Below, piece by piece: positions 35,718 through 45,110 of a stretch of DNA of 64,000 bases. The DNA is from Selenomonadaceae bacterium. GTDB taxonomy: Bacteria > Bacillota > Negativicutes > Selenomonadales > Selenomonadaceae. Both the position numbers and the translations under genes were made by a program. How positions within the stretch are numbered: position 1 is the first letter of the stretch; every line of letters begins with the position of its first letter. The DNA is taken from NCBI GenBank assembly GCA_017476005.1, contig JAFVEM010000075.1:1-64000 (forward strand), written 5' to 3'. The notes under the pieces are model-generated. The model saw nothing but the letters and a program-made list of their open reading frames with translations. It was not told where the DNA came from and made no database searches.

Positions 35718-36320
35718 ATGCACATGCTTTTTGCCGAAACCTTAAAAAAACTGCGGACGGAAAAGGGACTTTCCCAAAAGGCTGTAGCGGAGCTGATGTA
35801 TGTGACCCGTCCCACGGTGGCGCGTTGGGAAAACGGCAGTCGGCTCCCGGATGCCATGATGATTGCTCGGCTCGCTCGGTGTCTCGAGGTAGATGTCGGC
35901 GCGCTCTTGGCGGCGGCGGAAAGCGACGCTGACCCGAATGTTATCATGGTGGATGACCGAAAAATATTTCTCTCCGGCGCCCTGCCCGTGCTGGAAGAGG
36001 CTTTGCCCCAAGCTGTCGTCACGGGTTTCACCAAACCGTCGGAGGCGCTGGAGTACGCTGCGGCCAACCGAATCGCCCTAGCTTTTTTGGATATCGAGCT
36101 GGGGAAAGTAAGCGGCCTTGACCTTTGCCGCAAACTCCTTGCCCTCCACCCTCGTACCAATGTGGTATATCTGACCGCCCACATGGAATACGCCTTTGAC
36201 GCTTGGAGTACCGGCGCCAGCGGTTTTCTCCTTAAACCCATTACCCCGGAGGCTGTCCAAACGCAACTCCAAAACCTGCGCTATCCATTTGTGCGGGGGG
36301 GGGTGGACGTAAGTGAATAA
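35718..36320 (+). CDS. Response regulator with N-terminal XRE-type HTH and C-terminal REC
   Basis: The 200-residue protein has an XRE-type helix-turn-helix at 5-60 (LRTEKGLSQKAVAELMYVT, RPTVARWENG) followed by a receiver domain at about 73-195. All receiver residues are present: acidic pair Asp79/Asp80, phospho-acceptor Asp125 (AFLDIELG), Thr153 and Lys173 (LLKPI). The order, DNA-binding before receiver, is the reverse of ordinary response regulators. It overlaps the histidine kinase gene by 8 bp, so phosphorylation by that kinase is likely. Its last codons contain a run of nine G. Targets are unknown. Confidence 0.82.
   Translation: MHMLFAETLKKLRTEKGLSQKAVAELMYVTRPTVARWENGSRLPDAMMIARLARCLEVDVGALLAAAESDADPNVIMVDDRKIFLSGALPVLEEALPQAVVTGFTKPSEALEYAAANRIALAFLDIELGKVSGLDLCRKLLALHPRTNVVYLTAHMEYAFDAWSTGASGFLLKPITPEAVQTQLQNLRYPFVRGGVDVSE
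36295..36303 (+). repeat. Run of nine G at the end of the response regulator gene
   Basis: A G9 tract encodes part of the penultimate segment (R-G-G-V) of the regulator. A change in length would shift the last codons and move the stop relative to the kinase GTG at 36313. Confidence 0.8.
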
Positions 36321-37587
36321 TTGGGAGGATACGATTTATATCTTTTTGGCCGGTGCCATGATGGCCTTTACAGCGGTGGGATTCTCCGTCGCTACCATCA
36401 TGCCCGACATAGAGCGTTGGAACAGACGCTTCTTCATGAGCCTGTTTTCCGTAATCATGCTGCTCATGGTAGCTGCCCTCGCAGACTTGTTGGTGTGGGA
36501 AAATCCCGGCATGATATTGGCAGAAAAAATCGCCACCTACTTTGAATATCTCTTCATCTCTCTGCCGCTACCTATGTTCACTGCTTACCTGCTACACTCT
36601 TGCGACGGCAAGGCCGGAGAAAAATGGCAACGAAACAAAATGTTCCGCGCCACCCTCGCACTTTGGGGCGTCTTTTTAATCTTGCTCGGAATCGCCCAAG
36701 ACACGACCTTAATGTACTACTTTACCTCAGAAGGTAATTTTTATCGCGGCGCATGGCATCCTTTGCTGTTGGCTCCCTTGGATATACTCCTGTTGCTCAA
36801 TCTGGCCGGGGTAATCCGACGGCGCAGTCTCCTGCCGCGCAAATATTATACAGCCTTCCTCATTCATATGCTCCCATTGACGGTTACCTTTCTCGCCCAT
36901 TCCTTTTTCTTTGTTCCCATGCTAGTCTTCTTCGGCGTGGTTATCTCCACGCTTTCCGTCTTCGGCGTTATCCTTTATGACCAAATCGACCAATATATGC
37001 GCCAACAAAAAGAAATTTCCCATCAACGCGCTAGTATCATGGTACTCCAAATGCGACCCCATTTTATCTATAACGCTATGATGAGCATCTATTACCTCTG
37101 CGCCAAGGATGCTAAGAAGGCGCAACAGGTCACGTTAGATTTTACCACTTATCTGCGCAAAAATTTTACCGCCATTGTAAGCGAGGACACCGTACCCTTT
37201 GCCGACGAGCTGGCGCACACTCGCGCTTATCTGGCCATCGAGCAGGTGCAGTTCGAGGACAGTTTGTGCGTGGAATACGATACGCCTCATACCGAGTTCC
37301 GTTTGCCGCCCTTGACCCTCCAGCCCATTGTGGAAAACGCCGTCAAGCACGGCATGGATCCGGAGTACGCGCCGCTGGAAATTTTCATACGAACGCGCGA
37401 GACGGAAGTCGGCAGCGAAATCATCGTAGAGGACAGCGGCCTCGGTTTTGACTTAGCCGCTACAAAAAGCGAACCCCATACCGCCTTGGAGAATATTCGC
37501 ACGCGGCTCTCTATGATGTGCGGAGGGAGTTTGACGCTACATCCTCGCGAGGGCGGCGGCACGGTGGTAAAGGTGATTATTCCTTGA
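36313..37587 (+). CDS. Membrane sensor histidine kinase of the LytS/YehU class
   Basis: The 424-residue protein has seven or so N-terminal membrane helices (about 5-225), a short coiled-coil linker, and a HisKA_7TM/LytS-type catalytic half. The phosphorylated His is His250 in RPHFIYN. The N box is ENAVKHG, and the G box is DSGLGF followed by the GGGTVVKV lid end. No extracellular sensor domain is visible, so the signal probably acts in or on the membrane. It starts with GTG inside the end of the regulator gene and is followed by a terminator. Confidence 0.88.
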   Translation: MNNWEDTIYIFLAGAMMAFTAVGFSVATIMPDIERWNRRFFMSLFSVIMLLMVAALADLLVWENPGMILAEKIATYFEYLFISLPLPMFTAYLLHSCDGKAGEKWQRNKMFRATLALWGVFLILLGIAQDTTLMYYFTSEGNFYRGAWHPLLLAPLDILLLLNLAGVIRRRSLLPRKYYTAFLIHMLPLTVTFLAHSFFFVPMLVFFGVVISTLSVFGVILYDQIDQYMRQQKEISHQRASIMVLQMRPHFIYNAMMSIYYLCAKDAKKAQQVTLDFTTYLRKNFTAIVSEDTVPFADELAHTRAYLAIEQVQFEDSLCVEYDTPHTEFRLPPLTLQPIVENAVKHGMDPEYAPLEIFIRTRETEVGSEIIVEDSGLGFDLAATKSEPHTALENIRTRLSMMCGGSLTLHPREGGGTVVKVIIP

Positions 37588-37620
37588 GAGACAAAAACCC
37601 TCGCGTATTTTAGCCATACG

Positions 37621-37654
37621 AAAAACCGCCCGGCATTTGACTGGGCGGTTTTTC
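37621..37654. terminator. Bidirectional terminator between converging genes
   Basis: A perfect stem AAAAACCGCCC/GGGCGGTTTTT with T-runs on both exits lies between the kinase gene and the ubiB-like gene. Confidence 0.88.
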
Positions 37655-37666
37655 GTAGTGGCGACT

Positions 37667-39280
37667 CTACCTGCTTCTGTTTATGTCCCAAATGAGTTTC
37701 AAGGTCAGCACAAAGGCGGCCATGTATCCTAAGACCCCCAGCAGGGGGATTTCCATTATCTTGGGGGTCATGTTGGTGGTGCAAATGGTGCTGGAACCCA
37801 TGAGGAGGGCGGCGCACAGGACGGTCAGCACCACTTTGTTGATCATTTTGTCCAGTTGCCGCAAAGGTTCCTCCGAGCCGGTCACATCCAGATTCACCTT
37901 GGTCTGGCCGCTCATGGTCATGCGGATTATGTCGGAAATTTGTTCCGGCAGTTGCATGGATTTTCTTAGCAGTAGATACCCCTCCCGTCTGGCTTTCTTG
38001 AGTTCCTCGCGCCAGACGAAATTGCGTTTGAAATCAACTTCTAGGCTCCGGGCAAAAATCTCCACAAAACTCACTTCGGGACAGCACAGCCGCATGACCC
38101 CTTCAATGGTGAGGACGCCGCGGGCGAACATACTGAGTCCTTGGGGAATGGCGATGTGATGCACGCGTAGGATATTCATTATCTGGTGAGTCAGCACGCC
38201 CATTTTCAGCGACCGAAAATCTAAATTCCCATATTGCGCCATCAGGGTATCAATGTCCTGATAGAGGACGGTGTGATTGATGCGTCCCCGGGGGATGCCG
38301 AGCGCCAGCACCGCCGTTTTCATCTCAAAGGTGTCGTGATTAGCGAGAGCTAAGACGGCCTTTCTAATGGCGGTGCGATCCCGATTGGAAAGCCGCCCCA
38401 TCATGCCCAAATCCAGCCAAACGATGCGGCCGTTGCGAATCCAAATATTGCCGGGGTGTGGGTCGGCGTGAAAATAGCCTCCCTCGATTATCTGCTTGAC
38501 GTAGTTTTCGCCGAGTCTCCTGCCCAGTGTAGTGAGGTCATAGCCCTTGGCCTTTAACCCTTTGAAATCGTCGATGGGAATACCGTCGATGTATTCCATG
38601 ACTAAAATTCGTGGGGTGGTGAGTTGCCGATAGACCTCCGGGCAAGATACATAATCAACGTCGTGATTTAGGTGACGAAATTCTTCGATGTGTTCCGACT
38701 CAATGAGGAAATCCATTTCCTGTTTGGCGATGGCCCACATTTCGTCCAGAATCATGTTGAAATCCACCACGTCCTGCGAACGACTGATGACTTTAAGGAG
38801 GGTAGCCGCTCGCTTGAGGAGAACGATGTCCTTGCTCATCACGTCGTAAATGCCGGGGCGTTGTACCTTCACCACTACCCGTTCGCCGGTGATGAGGGTG
38901 GCGCGGTGTACTTGGGCGATGGAGGCGGAGCCGGAGGCCTTTTCGTCGATGTAGCTAAACACTTGATTCCAACGCCGATTGTATTCCTTTTCAATGACTT
39001 CCAAGATGGTTTCAAAGGGCAAGGGTTTGGCGTCGGTTTGGAGCTTCATCAGCTCCTCGCAGTATTCTTGGGGCAGAAAATCAGGTCGCATACTCATTAT
39101 CTGCCCCAATTTCATAAAGGTTGGCCCCAAATCCTCCAGTATCAGGCGCAATTTTTCCGGGGTGATGCCGCGCATGATGTCTCTCGCCCGGAGAACCGAA
39201 ACCATTTCTTTCAAACGCCCGGCGGAACCGGCATCTTCATGGGAACTACGTTTTAGCCCTTGAAAAAATTTTTTCAGCAT
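37667..39280 (-). CDS. ABC1/UbiB-family atypical kinase
   Basis: The 537-residue protein has the family motif K-x-G-Q at 57-60 (FMKLGQIMSMRPDFLP), an A-rich loop (GSASIAQVHRA), the ATP-site Lys in VVVKVQRPG, and the catalytic HADPHPGN with DLGMMG. Two membrane helices close the C-terminus (about 485-535). UbiB/COQ8 proteins support quinone biosynthesis; no quinone genes are adjacent, so the lipid process served here is unknown. It lies 11 nt after the ABC-F gene on the same strand. Confidence 0.9.
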   Translation of the reverse strand: MLKKFFQGLKRSSHEDAGSAGRLKEMVSVLRARDIMRGITPEKLRLILEDLGPTFMKLGQIMSMRPDFLPQEYCEELMKLQTDAKPLPFETILEVIEKEYNRRWNQVFSYIDEKASGSASIAQVHRATLITGERVVVKVQRPGIYDVMSKDIVLLKRAATLLKVISRSQDVVDFNMILDEMWAIAKQEMDFLIESEHIEEFRHLNHDVDYVSCPEVYRQLTTPRILVMEYIDGIPIDDFKGLKAKGYDLTTLGRRLGENYVKQIIEGGYFHADPHPGNIWIRNGRIVWLDLGMMGRLSNRDRTAIRKAVLALANHDTFEMKTAVLALGIPRGRINHTVLYQDIDTLMAQYGNLDFRSLKMGVLTHQIMNILRVHHIAIPQGLSMFARGVLTIEGVMRLCCPEVSFVEIFARSLEVDFKRNFVWREELKKARREGYLLLRKSMQLPEQISDIIRMTMSGQTKVNLDVTGSEEPLRQLDKMINKVVLTVLCAALLMGSSTICTTNMTPKIMEIPLLGVLGYMAAFVLTLKLIWDINRSR

Positions 39281-39291
39281 GAAGTCCGCCC

Positions 39292-40917
39292 CTATTTTTT
39301 GCGACCGTACTTCTCCGCCAGTTGCTGTTTCACCGTTTCATTGGCCAAAAAATCATCGTAGGCGCTGACCCTATCGACTACGCCGTCGGGGGTGATGTCG
39401 ATAATGCGATTGGCGATGGTCTGAATAAATTCATGGTCGTGGGACACAAACAGCACCGTGCCGCTGAAAGCGATAAGGCCGTTGTTTAAGGCCGTGATGG
39501 ACTCTAAATCCAAGTGATTGGTGGGTTCGTCCATAAGCAGCACATTGGCGCCGGAGAGCATCATGCGCGACAGCATACAGCGCACCCGTTCGCCGCCGGA
39601 GAGAACCCCGGCCTCCTTTTGGCTTTCCTCCCCTGAAAAGAGCATCCGTCCCAAAAAGCCGCGGACAAAGGTTTCGTCCGGGTCTTTGGAGTACTGCCGT
39701 AGCCAATCAACCAAATTCAGCTTCACGCCGTCAAAATAGGCGGAGTTATCCGTGGGCAGGTAGCTTTGGGTGGTGGTCACGCCCCATTTGAACTTGCCCT
39801 CGTCGGGCTTTTCTTCTCCCATGAGAATCTTAAAGAGCATGGTTTTCCCGATGCTGTTGGGGCCGACGAAAGCCACTTTGTCTCCTTTTTTCAGGGTAAA
39901 ACTGACGTTTTTCAGCACCGATTCTCCGTCGATGGTCTTGCTGATGTTTTCTACCGTTAAGAGCTGATCCCCGGCTTCACGGTCGGGAGTGAAGGCGATA
40001 TAAGGATAACGCCGGGAAGAAGGTTTTATGTCCTCCAAGGTGATTTTCTCCAAGAGCTTCTTGCGAGAGGTGGCCTGTTTGGATTTGGCGGCGTTGGCGG
40101 CGAAGCGAGCAATAAAAGTTTGGAGTTCCTTTATTTTTTCTTCCTTCTTCTTGTTGGCCTCCTTGGCCATTTGCAAGGCTAATTGGCTGGATTGATACCA
40201 GAAATCGTAATTTCCGGCGAACAGGTTAATGGCGCCAAAATCCACATCGCAGATATAGGTGCAGACCTGATTTAAGAAATGGCGGTCATGGGATACCACG
40301 ATCACCGTATTGGGGAAATCCCCTAAAAAGTTTTCCAGCCAAGTGATGGATTCCACATCCAGATGGTTGGTAGGCTCATCCAAGAGCAAAATATCGGGAC
40401 TGTCAAAGAGAGCCTGCGCCAGCAACACTCGCACTTTTTCCGTGGCGGTAAGCTCCGACATTTTGAGGCTATGGCGTTCTTCGGGGATGCCGAGACCGTT
40501 TAGGAGCCGCGCCGCCTCCGTTTCCGCATCCCAGCCGTTCAGCTCGGAAAACTCCGCCTCCAGTTCCGAAGCTCGCATACCGTCGGCTTCGGAAAAATCC
40601 GGTTTGGCATAGAGGGCATCCTTTTCGTCCATTATCTCTACCAAACGGCGATGTCCCATAATGACGGTTTTCAAAACTTCGTGTTCGTCGTAGGCATAGT
40701 GATCCTGTTGCAAGACGGCGAGGCGCTCCCCTGGCGTTATCTCCACCGTGCCGCCTGTCGGTTCTATCTCCCCGGACAAAATGCGGAGAAGGGTGGATTT
40801 TCCCACGCCGTTGGCGCCAATCACGCCGTAACAATTCCCCGGCGTAAATTTTAAATTCACATCTTTATACAAAACTCGTTTGCCAAACTGCAAACTCAGG
40901 TTATTGATAGTTATCAT
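39292..40917 (-). CDS. ABC-F family ATPase (YbiT/YkpA type)
   Basis: The 541-residue soluble protein has two ATPase domains joined by a linker (about 235-300). The Walker A loops are GANGVGKST and GPNSIGKT. The second signature is LSGGERVRCMLSR, while the first is the variant LTATEKVRVLLAQAL seen in the YbiT group. Both Walker B motifs read L-L-(L/M)-D-E-P-T-N-H-L-D. Such proteins bind the ribosomal E site and modulate translation; no membrane partner exists. Confidence 0.9.
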   Translation of the reverse strand: MITINNLSLQFGKRVLYKDVNLKFTPGNCYGVIGANGVGKSTLLRILSGEIEPTGGTVEITPGERLAVLQQDHYAYDEHEVLKTVIMGHRRLVEIMDEKDALYAKPDFSEADGMRASELEAEFSELNGWDAETEAARLLNGLGIPEERHSLKMSELTATEKVRVLLAQALFDSPDILLLDEPTNHLDVESITWLENFLGDFPNTVIVVSHDRHFLNQVCTYICDVDFGAINLFAGNYDFWYQSSQLALQMAKEANKKKEEKIKELQTFIARFAANAAKSKQATSRKKLLEKITLEDIKPSSRRYPYIAFTPDREAGDQLLTVENISKTIDGESVLKNVSFTLKKGDKVAFVGPNSIGKTMLFKILMGEEKPDEGKFKWGVTTTQSYLPTDNSAYFDGVKLNLVDWLRQYSKDPDETFVRGFLGRMLFSGEESQKEAGVLSGGERVRCMLSRMMLSGANVLLMDEPTNHLDLESITALNNGLIAFSGTVLFVSHDHEFIQTIANRIIDITPDGVVDRVSAYDDFLANETVKQQLAEKYGRKK

Positions 40918-40941
40918 GTAATTTTTTCCTCATCTCTTGTT

Positions 40942-40972
40942 TTATTTTTGGGGTGAAGCCCCCAAAAAAATA
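40942..40972. repeat. Palindromic spacer TTTTTGGGG-tgaa-GCCCCCAAAAA
   Basis: An 8-10-bp inverted repeat between the glucosaminidase and ABC-F genes resembles the GGGGCTTTGCCCC family. It may end transcription weakly. Confidence 0.5.
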
Positions 40973-40975
40973 TAA

Positions 40976-41716
40976 CTACTGTCGCAAAATATCGCGAAAC
41001 AGTCCCATGATGCTTTCGCCGTAGCTGTTTCCCGGCACGGCCCAACGTCCGTTTAAATCAGCCCAGTGACCGAGAATCCTTTGGCCGTAAAGATTCCTTA
41101 CCAAGGAATAGCGAGGGTCAACCACCGGCTCAGACGGGCGACGGGTGGAGGCGTAGGCTAGGAGGTGCTGAATGTGAGCGCGTACTCCCATTTGGGAAGA
41201 GGGAAAGTAACAGCCCTTTACGGTATCGCTGGTGGTGCCGAGGCCGCAGTAGTTATTTTGGTCGGGGGTCACTGTGCCGCCGTAACGGAAAAAGCCGGTT
41301 TCTTTGATGGCCTGGGCGAAGGCCACGTCGGGACGGATGCCCTCGCGCATCCCTTCTTCGTAGTAATAAGACACTAAGGTTTCCGGGGAGACGGAAATAT
41401 TAGGATTAGGATTATTGCGTAGGAGATATTTTACACACTGTTGTTGGGTGGCCAGAGGGGTGCCGATGATGGAGGAATCGCGCTCCGATTTAGTCACCGG
41501 CACGGCTATTTGCGGCTGAGGTTCCACCGAGGGAGCCGCCTCCACAATGGCGCGGATACGCTCGGCGAGGGTAGCGCCCTTTCTTTCCGTGTTCACCGTG
41601 GTGGTACCCATATCGATACCGCCGTGTCTGGCTTCGACGGTAGGCAACGCGCTGATTAGCAAGAGGCCGCTCAAAGCGCCGATAATGATTTTTTGCGAAT
41701 AATTAAACTTCCCCAC
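40976..41716 (-). CDS. Secreted glucosaminidase-domain protein
   Basis: The 246-residue protein has a signal peptide (ALSGLLLISALPTVEA, cleavage near residue 29), a linker rich in Pro/Glu/Val, and a glucosaminidase domain (about 90-245) with SYYYEEGMREGIRPDVAFAQAIKETGFFRYG containing the catalytic Glu, then the NNYCGLG and MGVRAHIQHL motifs. Such enzymes cut the GlcNAc-MurNAc glycan backbone of peptidoglycan. It is the second peptidoglycan hydrolase of the window. Confidence 0.85.
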   Translation of the reverse strand: MGKFNYSQKIIIGALSGLLLISALPTVEARHGGIDMGTTTVNTERKGATLAERIRAIVEAAPSVEPQPQIAVPVTKSERDSSIIGTPLATQQQCVKYLLRNNPNPNISVSPETLVSYYYEEGMREGIRPDVAFAQAIKETGFFRYGGTVTPDQNNYCGLGTTSDTVKGCYFPSSQMGVRAHIQHLLAYASTRRPSEPVVDPRYSLVRNLYGQRILGHWADLNGRWAVPGNSYGESIMGLFRDILRQ

Positions 41717-41737
41717 GATAATACTTCAGCTCCTTTG

Positions 41738-43048
41738 TCAAAAACCATACCACAACAAATAGGCCACGCTCAAGAGTATCGCCAAGGATTCGTTTGGCGA
41801 GGGTTGGCGCCGGAGGTTTAGCAAACTTCCTCCCACCTGCATAAGCACTGCTACCCCCAAGGTAAGGGGGAGGCTATGGGAAAGAGGGAGCAGCCACAAG
41901 GCCGTCATAAAAGTTAAGCGCTCCGCCGGGGCGAAATTTGCCCAGCAGGTGAAACTGCGATTTAGGACGACATAACCGGCTCCTACCAATACCGGCGTGA
42001 TTATCGCCGGAAAATCTGCCATGGCGACCACCAACGGCTGAAAAAAAATTAGCGATAACAGCAGTAAGGCCGTCGGCAGAGCCGTCCGCCTAGAAGAAGA
42101 ACCGACGGCTTCCCGAACAGCGGTGACCGCCGAGATGTTTAGAGGAAAAGCCCCCCATAGATTACCTAAGGCGCTCGTCCCCAATAGCCCCAGTTGACAG
42201 GAGTTAAGTCTTGCGGTAGTTCCTGGGCTTCTCTCCGTGGGAAAAACTTGCCACATGAGCCGGGGCAGGATAAGCTGCGCCAGTATTAGCGCCGGTAAAA
42301 GTCCCAACAAATCCCCGGCGAGGCAATCGGCAAAATCAAGTTGGGGAGCCTCGCTGAAAATTCCCGTGGGGAGGCTCCATATCTTTTCCGGCAAGGCCCA
42401 GAACCCCTGCCAGAGGGAAATTAGCGCCACCGTTAAAGCTCCGGCGCCTAATGCGTATTCTTTTCCCCTAAGAAGGAGCGCCATAGTCACCGCAAGGCCA
42501 ATGAGGCCGTCGTAAGGGTTAGGTTCGGCCAGATTCCCCAGCATTATACCGTTAAAGGAAGAGGCAGTGATGAGCCGAGCTTGGATAAGTCCCTGCCAAA
42601 TAAGGAGCGCCCCCAAGCCGCCGGTAATTCCGGCCGCTATGGCCGGCGGAAAAAGGGGGATATACTCCCGAGAAATTATTTTTTTGGCCGCGAAAATAAG
42701 GAACATGGACACAAGGGCGGCCACCAAGGCGAGAGCCAGTACACCCTCGCAGCTTCTCCCCCGGGAAATTATTTCGCCGTAGATGAGCCAAGGCATGAGC
42801 GTCATATCCGGCGCCACCGCCCAAAGAGAGCGACCGCTAAGTCCCATGAGATAAATACCTAAAGCCGCAACCATCACCGAGGCACTGAAGGCGACCGCAG
42901 GATTTATCCCGGCTTCGGCAGAAAGAAAAGCGACGACCCAAAAAGTCGGCAATAAAGCCAGCGTTAAGGAGAGCGCCGTCACCATATCCCTAAACCAATT
43001 TTTAGTCGTGGTTATCCTTCGCCTCCCCTCTACTGACAACACCTTCAC
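41738..43048 (-). CDS. Divergent NCS2 permease, AzgA-like
   Basis: The 436-residue membrane protein has about 12-14 helices and resembles the guanine/hypoxanthine branch of the NCS2 family: AALGIYLMGLSGR near 45-57, APDMTLMPWLIYG where AzgA has A-P-G-M-G-L-N-A-F-F-T-Y, and AIAAGITGGLGALLIWQGL near 137. The second substrate motif is present but weak. Substitutions in the first signature make the purine substrate uncertain. It begins 100 bp after the terminator of the metal operon. Confidence 0.65.
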   Translation of the reverse strand: MKVLSVEGRRRITTTKNWFRDMVTALSLTLALLPTFWVVAFLSAEAGINPAVAFSASVMVAALGIYLMGLSGRSLWAVAPDMTLMPWLIYGEIISRGRSCEGVLALALVAALVSMFLIFAAKKIISREYIPLFPPAIAAGITGGLGALLIWQGLIQARLITASSFNGIMLGNLAEPNPYDGLIGLAVTMALLLRGKEYALGAGALTVALISLWQGFWALPEKIWSLPTGIFSEAPQLDFADCLAGDLLGLLPALILAQLILPRLMWQVFPTERSPGTTARLNSCQLGLLGTSALGNLWGAFPLNISAVTAVREAVGSSSRRTALPTALLLLSLIFFQPLVVAMADFPAIITPVLVGAGYVVLNRSFTCWANFAPAERLTFMTALWLLPLSHSLPLTLGVAVLMQVGGSLLNLRRQPSPNESLAILLSVAYLLWYGF

Positions 43049-43119
43049 GGTTTCCAGTATAACATACCTTCATTTATTTTTACAGGAATTTTAGCTACAA
43101 CGGAGTTTTGTATTTTCTT

Positions 43120-43151
43120 CAAAAAAAATCCCCCTTCAAGAGGGAGATTTT
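43120..43151 (-). terminator. Terminator at the end of the metal operon
   Basis: A stem of about 8 bp (CTCCCTCTTGAAGGGGG type) directly follows the P-ATPase stop on the minus strand and leads into a run of T. Confidence 0.75.
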
Positions 43152-45110
43152 TTATTCCTGCCACAAAAGCCGCATGGCGTTCAAAATGGCCAACACCATC
43201 ACGCCCACATCGGCAAAAATGGCCAGCCACATATTAGCGAGACCGATTGCCCCCAGTGCCAAACAGGCAAATTTTACCCCCACGGCAAAATAAATATTTT
43301 GCTTCACGATAGTCATACATCTTTGGGCTATGCCAATGGCCACGGCAATTTTTCCCGGATTATCGTCCATTAACACCACGTCCGCCGCTTCGATGGCGGC
43401 ATCGGAACCCATGGCTCCCATGGCGATACCCACATCGGCTCTGGCCAGCACCGGCGCGTCGTTGATGCCGTCTCCCACAAAGGCGGTTTTGGCCTTGACG
43501 GTTTCATGGCGCCCCTTTACCGCCAGTATGAGATTTTCCAGACTTAAATATTTTTCGCCCTTGCTCGCGGCGAGAATTTTTTCCAAGGCCGTTACCTTAT
43601 CCGCCGGCAACAGTTCGCTTTGGTATTCGTCTATACCCAGCTCGGCGGCCACTTTCGCCGCTACTTTTTTCATGTCGCCGGTGAGCATGACCAAACGATT
43701 CACGCCCTTTTGTTTGAGCGATAGCAAGGCTCCTTTGGCGCCCGGTTTGATGACATCGGCGATTATTATATGGCCGATGTATTCGCTGCCTAAGGCGACG
43801 TGAATCGTGGCGCCTTCGCGAGTACAAGGATGCCATTTGGCGCCTATGGACTCCATCAGTTTGTCGTTGCCTACATAGACGGTTTGACCGTTGACCTTGG
43901 CCTTGATGCCCTGCCCGGCTATTTCCGTCACGTCCTCTACGGTGCAATCGTCCTTTTCGTGGGGGTAGGCTTCCCGGAGGGAACTGGCTATAGGGTGGGT
44001 GCTGTACCGCTCCACATGGGCGGCCAAATGCAAAATATCCATGGCCGTGTCGGCGATTTTTTCCGGGTGTACCGCATCTACGTCGAAAACGCCGCGGGTA
44101 AGGGTGCCGGTCTTGTCCATGACCACGGTTTTGACACCGGCCAATGCTTCTAGGTAATTCGAGCCTTTAATGAGAATCCCGGCGCGACTGGCTGCCCCCA
44201 AGCCGGCAAAAAAGGAGAGGGGAATGCTGATAACCAAGGCACAGGGACAACTGATGACGAGAAAAGTCAAGGCTCGATAGCCCCACGTCCCCCATTCCGG
44301 CGCTGCACCTAAGGCCAAAAGGCGCGCCAAGGGTGGGATGATAGCCAGCAACAGGGCGGAAAAAACCACCGCCGGCGTATAAACCCGGGCGAATCGGGTA
44401 ATAAAATGTTCGCTTTGGGATTTGGCGGAACTGGCATTTTCCACAATGTCCAAAATTTTGGCGGCGGTGGATTCGTCAAATTCCTTGGTGGTGCGGATTT
44501 TCAAGAGGCCGCTCAAGCTGATGCAGCCGGATAATACCTCGTCCCCCGGTTTCACGTCTCGAGGCAGGCTTTCCCCGGTGAGCGCCGCCGTGTTTAAGGC
44601 AGAGTTCCCTTCCTCCACTACGCCGTCCAAGGGAATTTTTTCCCCCGGCTGTACCACGATAAGAGTACCTATCTCCACCTCGTCGGGACCAATTTTGACC
44701 AGTCGCCCATCTTCCTCCACATTGGCGTAATCCGGGCGAATGTCCATGAGGTCGGCGATGTTTTGGCGGCTCCTGCCCACGGCATAGCTTTGGAACCACT
44801 CGCCAATTTGATAAAAGAGCATGACCGCCACGGCCTCGCGGTAATCCCCTTCGCCCCCCGTTTCCTCGTCATAAACGGCTAAGGCGAAGGCTCCCAAGGT
44901 GGCAATGACCATCAGGAGGCTTTCGTCCATGGGGCGACGATTTTTTATACCCTTCATGGCTTTGAGTAAAATATCGTAGCCCACTACCAAATAGGGGACG
45001 GCGTACAGGGCGGCTTTGGTCGCGCCTTTTGTCTCCACCAAGGCTAATACAATAAGGAGGAAAGCCGCGACGATGATGCGTCCTAAGTTCTTTTTTTGTT
45101 TTTTGGTCAT
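43152..45110 (-). CDS. P1B-type heavy-metal exporting ATPase (Zn/Cd/Co class)
   Basis: The 652-residue pump shows an intact catalytic cycle: actuator TGESLPRD, metal motif CPC in SCPCALVISIP, phosphorylation site DKTGTLTRG, HP motif (STHPIASSL), and GDGINDAPVLARAD. The last membrane pair has Lys in VGVKFACLAL and Asp in IFADVGVMVL, the marks of the P1B-2 group that exports Zn2+, Cd2+ or Pb2+. It has no N-terminal metal-binding domain; the separate CxxC protein encoded just upstream may replace it. Its ATG overlaps that gene's stop (TGATG), so ATG 45110 is chosen over 45128. Confidence 0.93.
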   Translation of the reverse strand: MTKKQKKNLGRIIVAAFLLIVLALVETKGATKAALYAVPYLVVGYDILLKAMKGIKNRRPMDESLLMVIATLGAFALAVYDEETGGEGDYREAVAVMLFYQIGEWFQSYAVGRSRQNIADLMDIRPDYANVEEDGRLVKIGPDEVEIGTLIVVQPGEKIPLDGVVEEGNSALNTAALTGESLPRDVKPGDEVLSGCISLSGLLKIRTTKEFDESTAAKILDIVENASSAKSQSEHFITRFARVYTPAVVFSALLLAIIPPLARLLALGAAPEWGTWGYRALTFLVISCPCALVISIPLSFFAGLGAASRAGILIKGSNYLEALAGVKTVVMDKTGTLTRGVFDVDAVHPEKIADTAMDILHLAAHVERYSTHPIASSLREAYPHEKDDCTVEDVTEIAGQGIKAKVNGQTVYVGNDKLMESIGAKWHPCTREGATIHVALGSEYIGHIIIADVIKPGAKGALLSLKQKGVNRLVMLTGDMKKVAAKVAAELGIDEYQSELLPADKVTALEKILAASKGEKYLSLENLILAVKGRHETVKAKTAFVGDGINDAPVLARADVGIAMGAMGSDAAIEAADVVLMDDNPGKIAVAIGIAQRCMTIVKQNIYFAVGVKFACLALGAIGLANMWLAIFADVGVMVLAILNAMRLLWQE

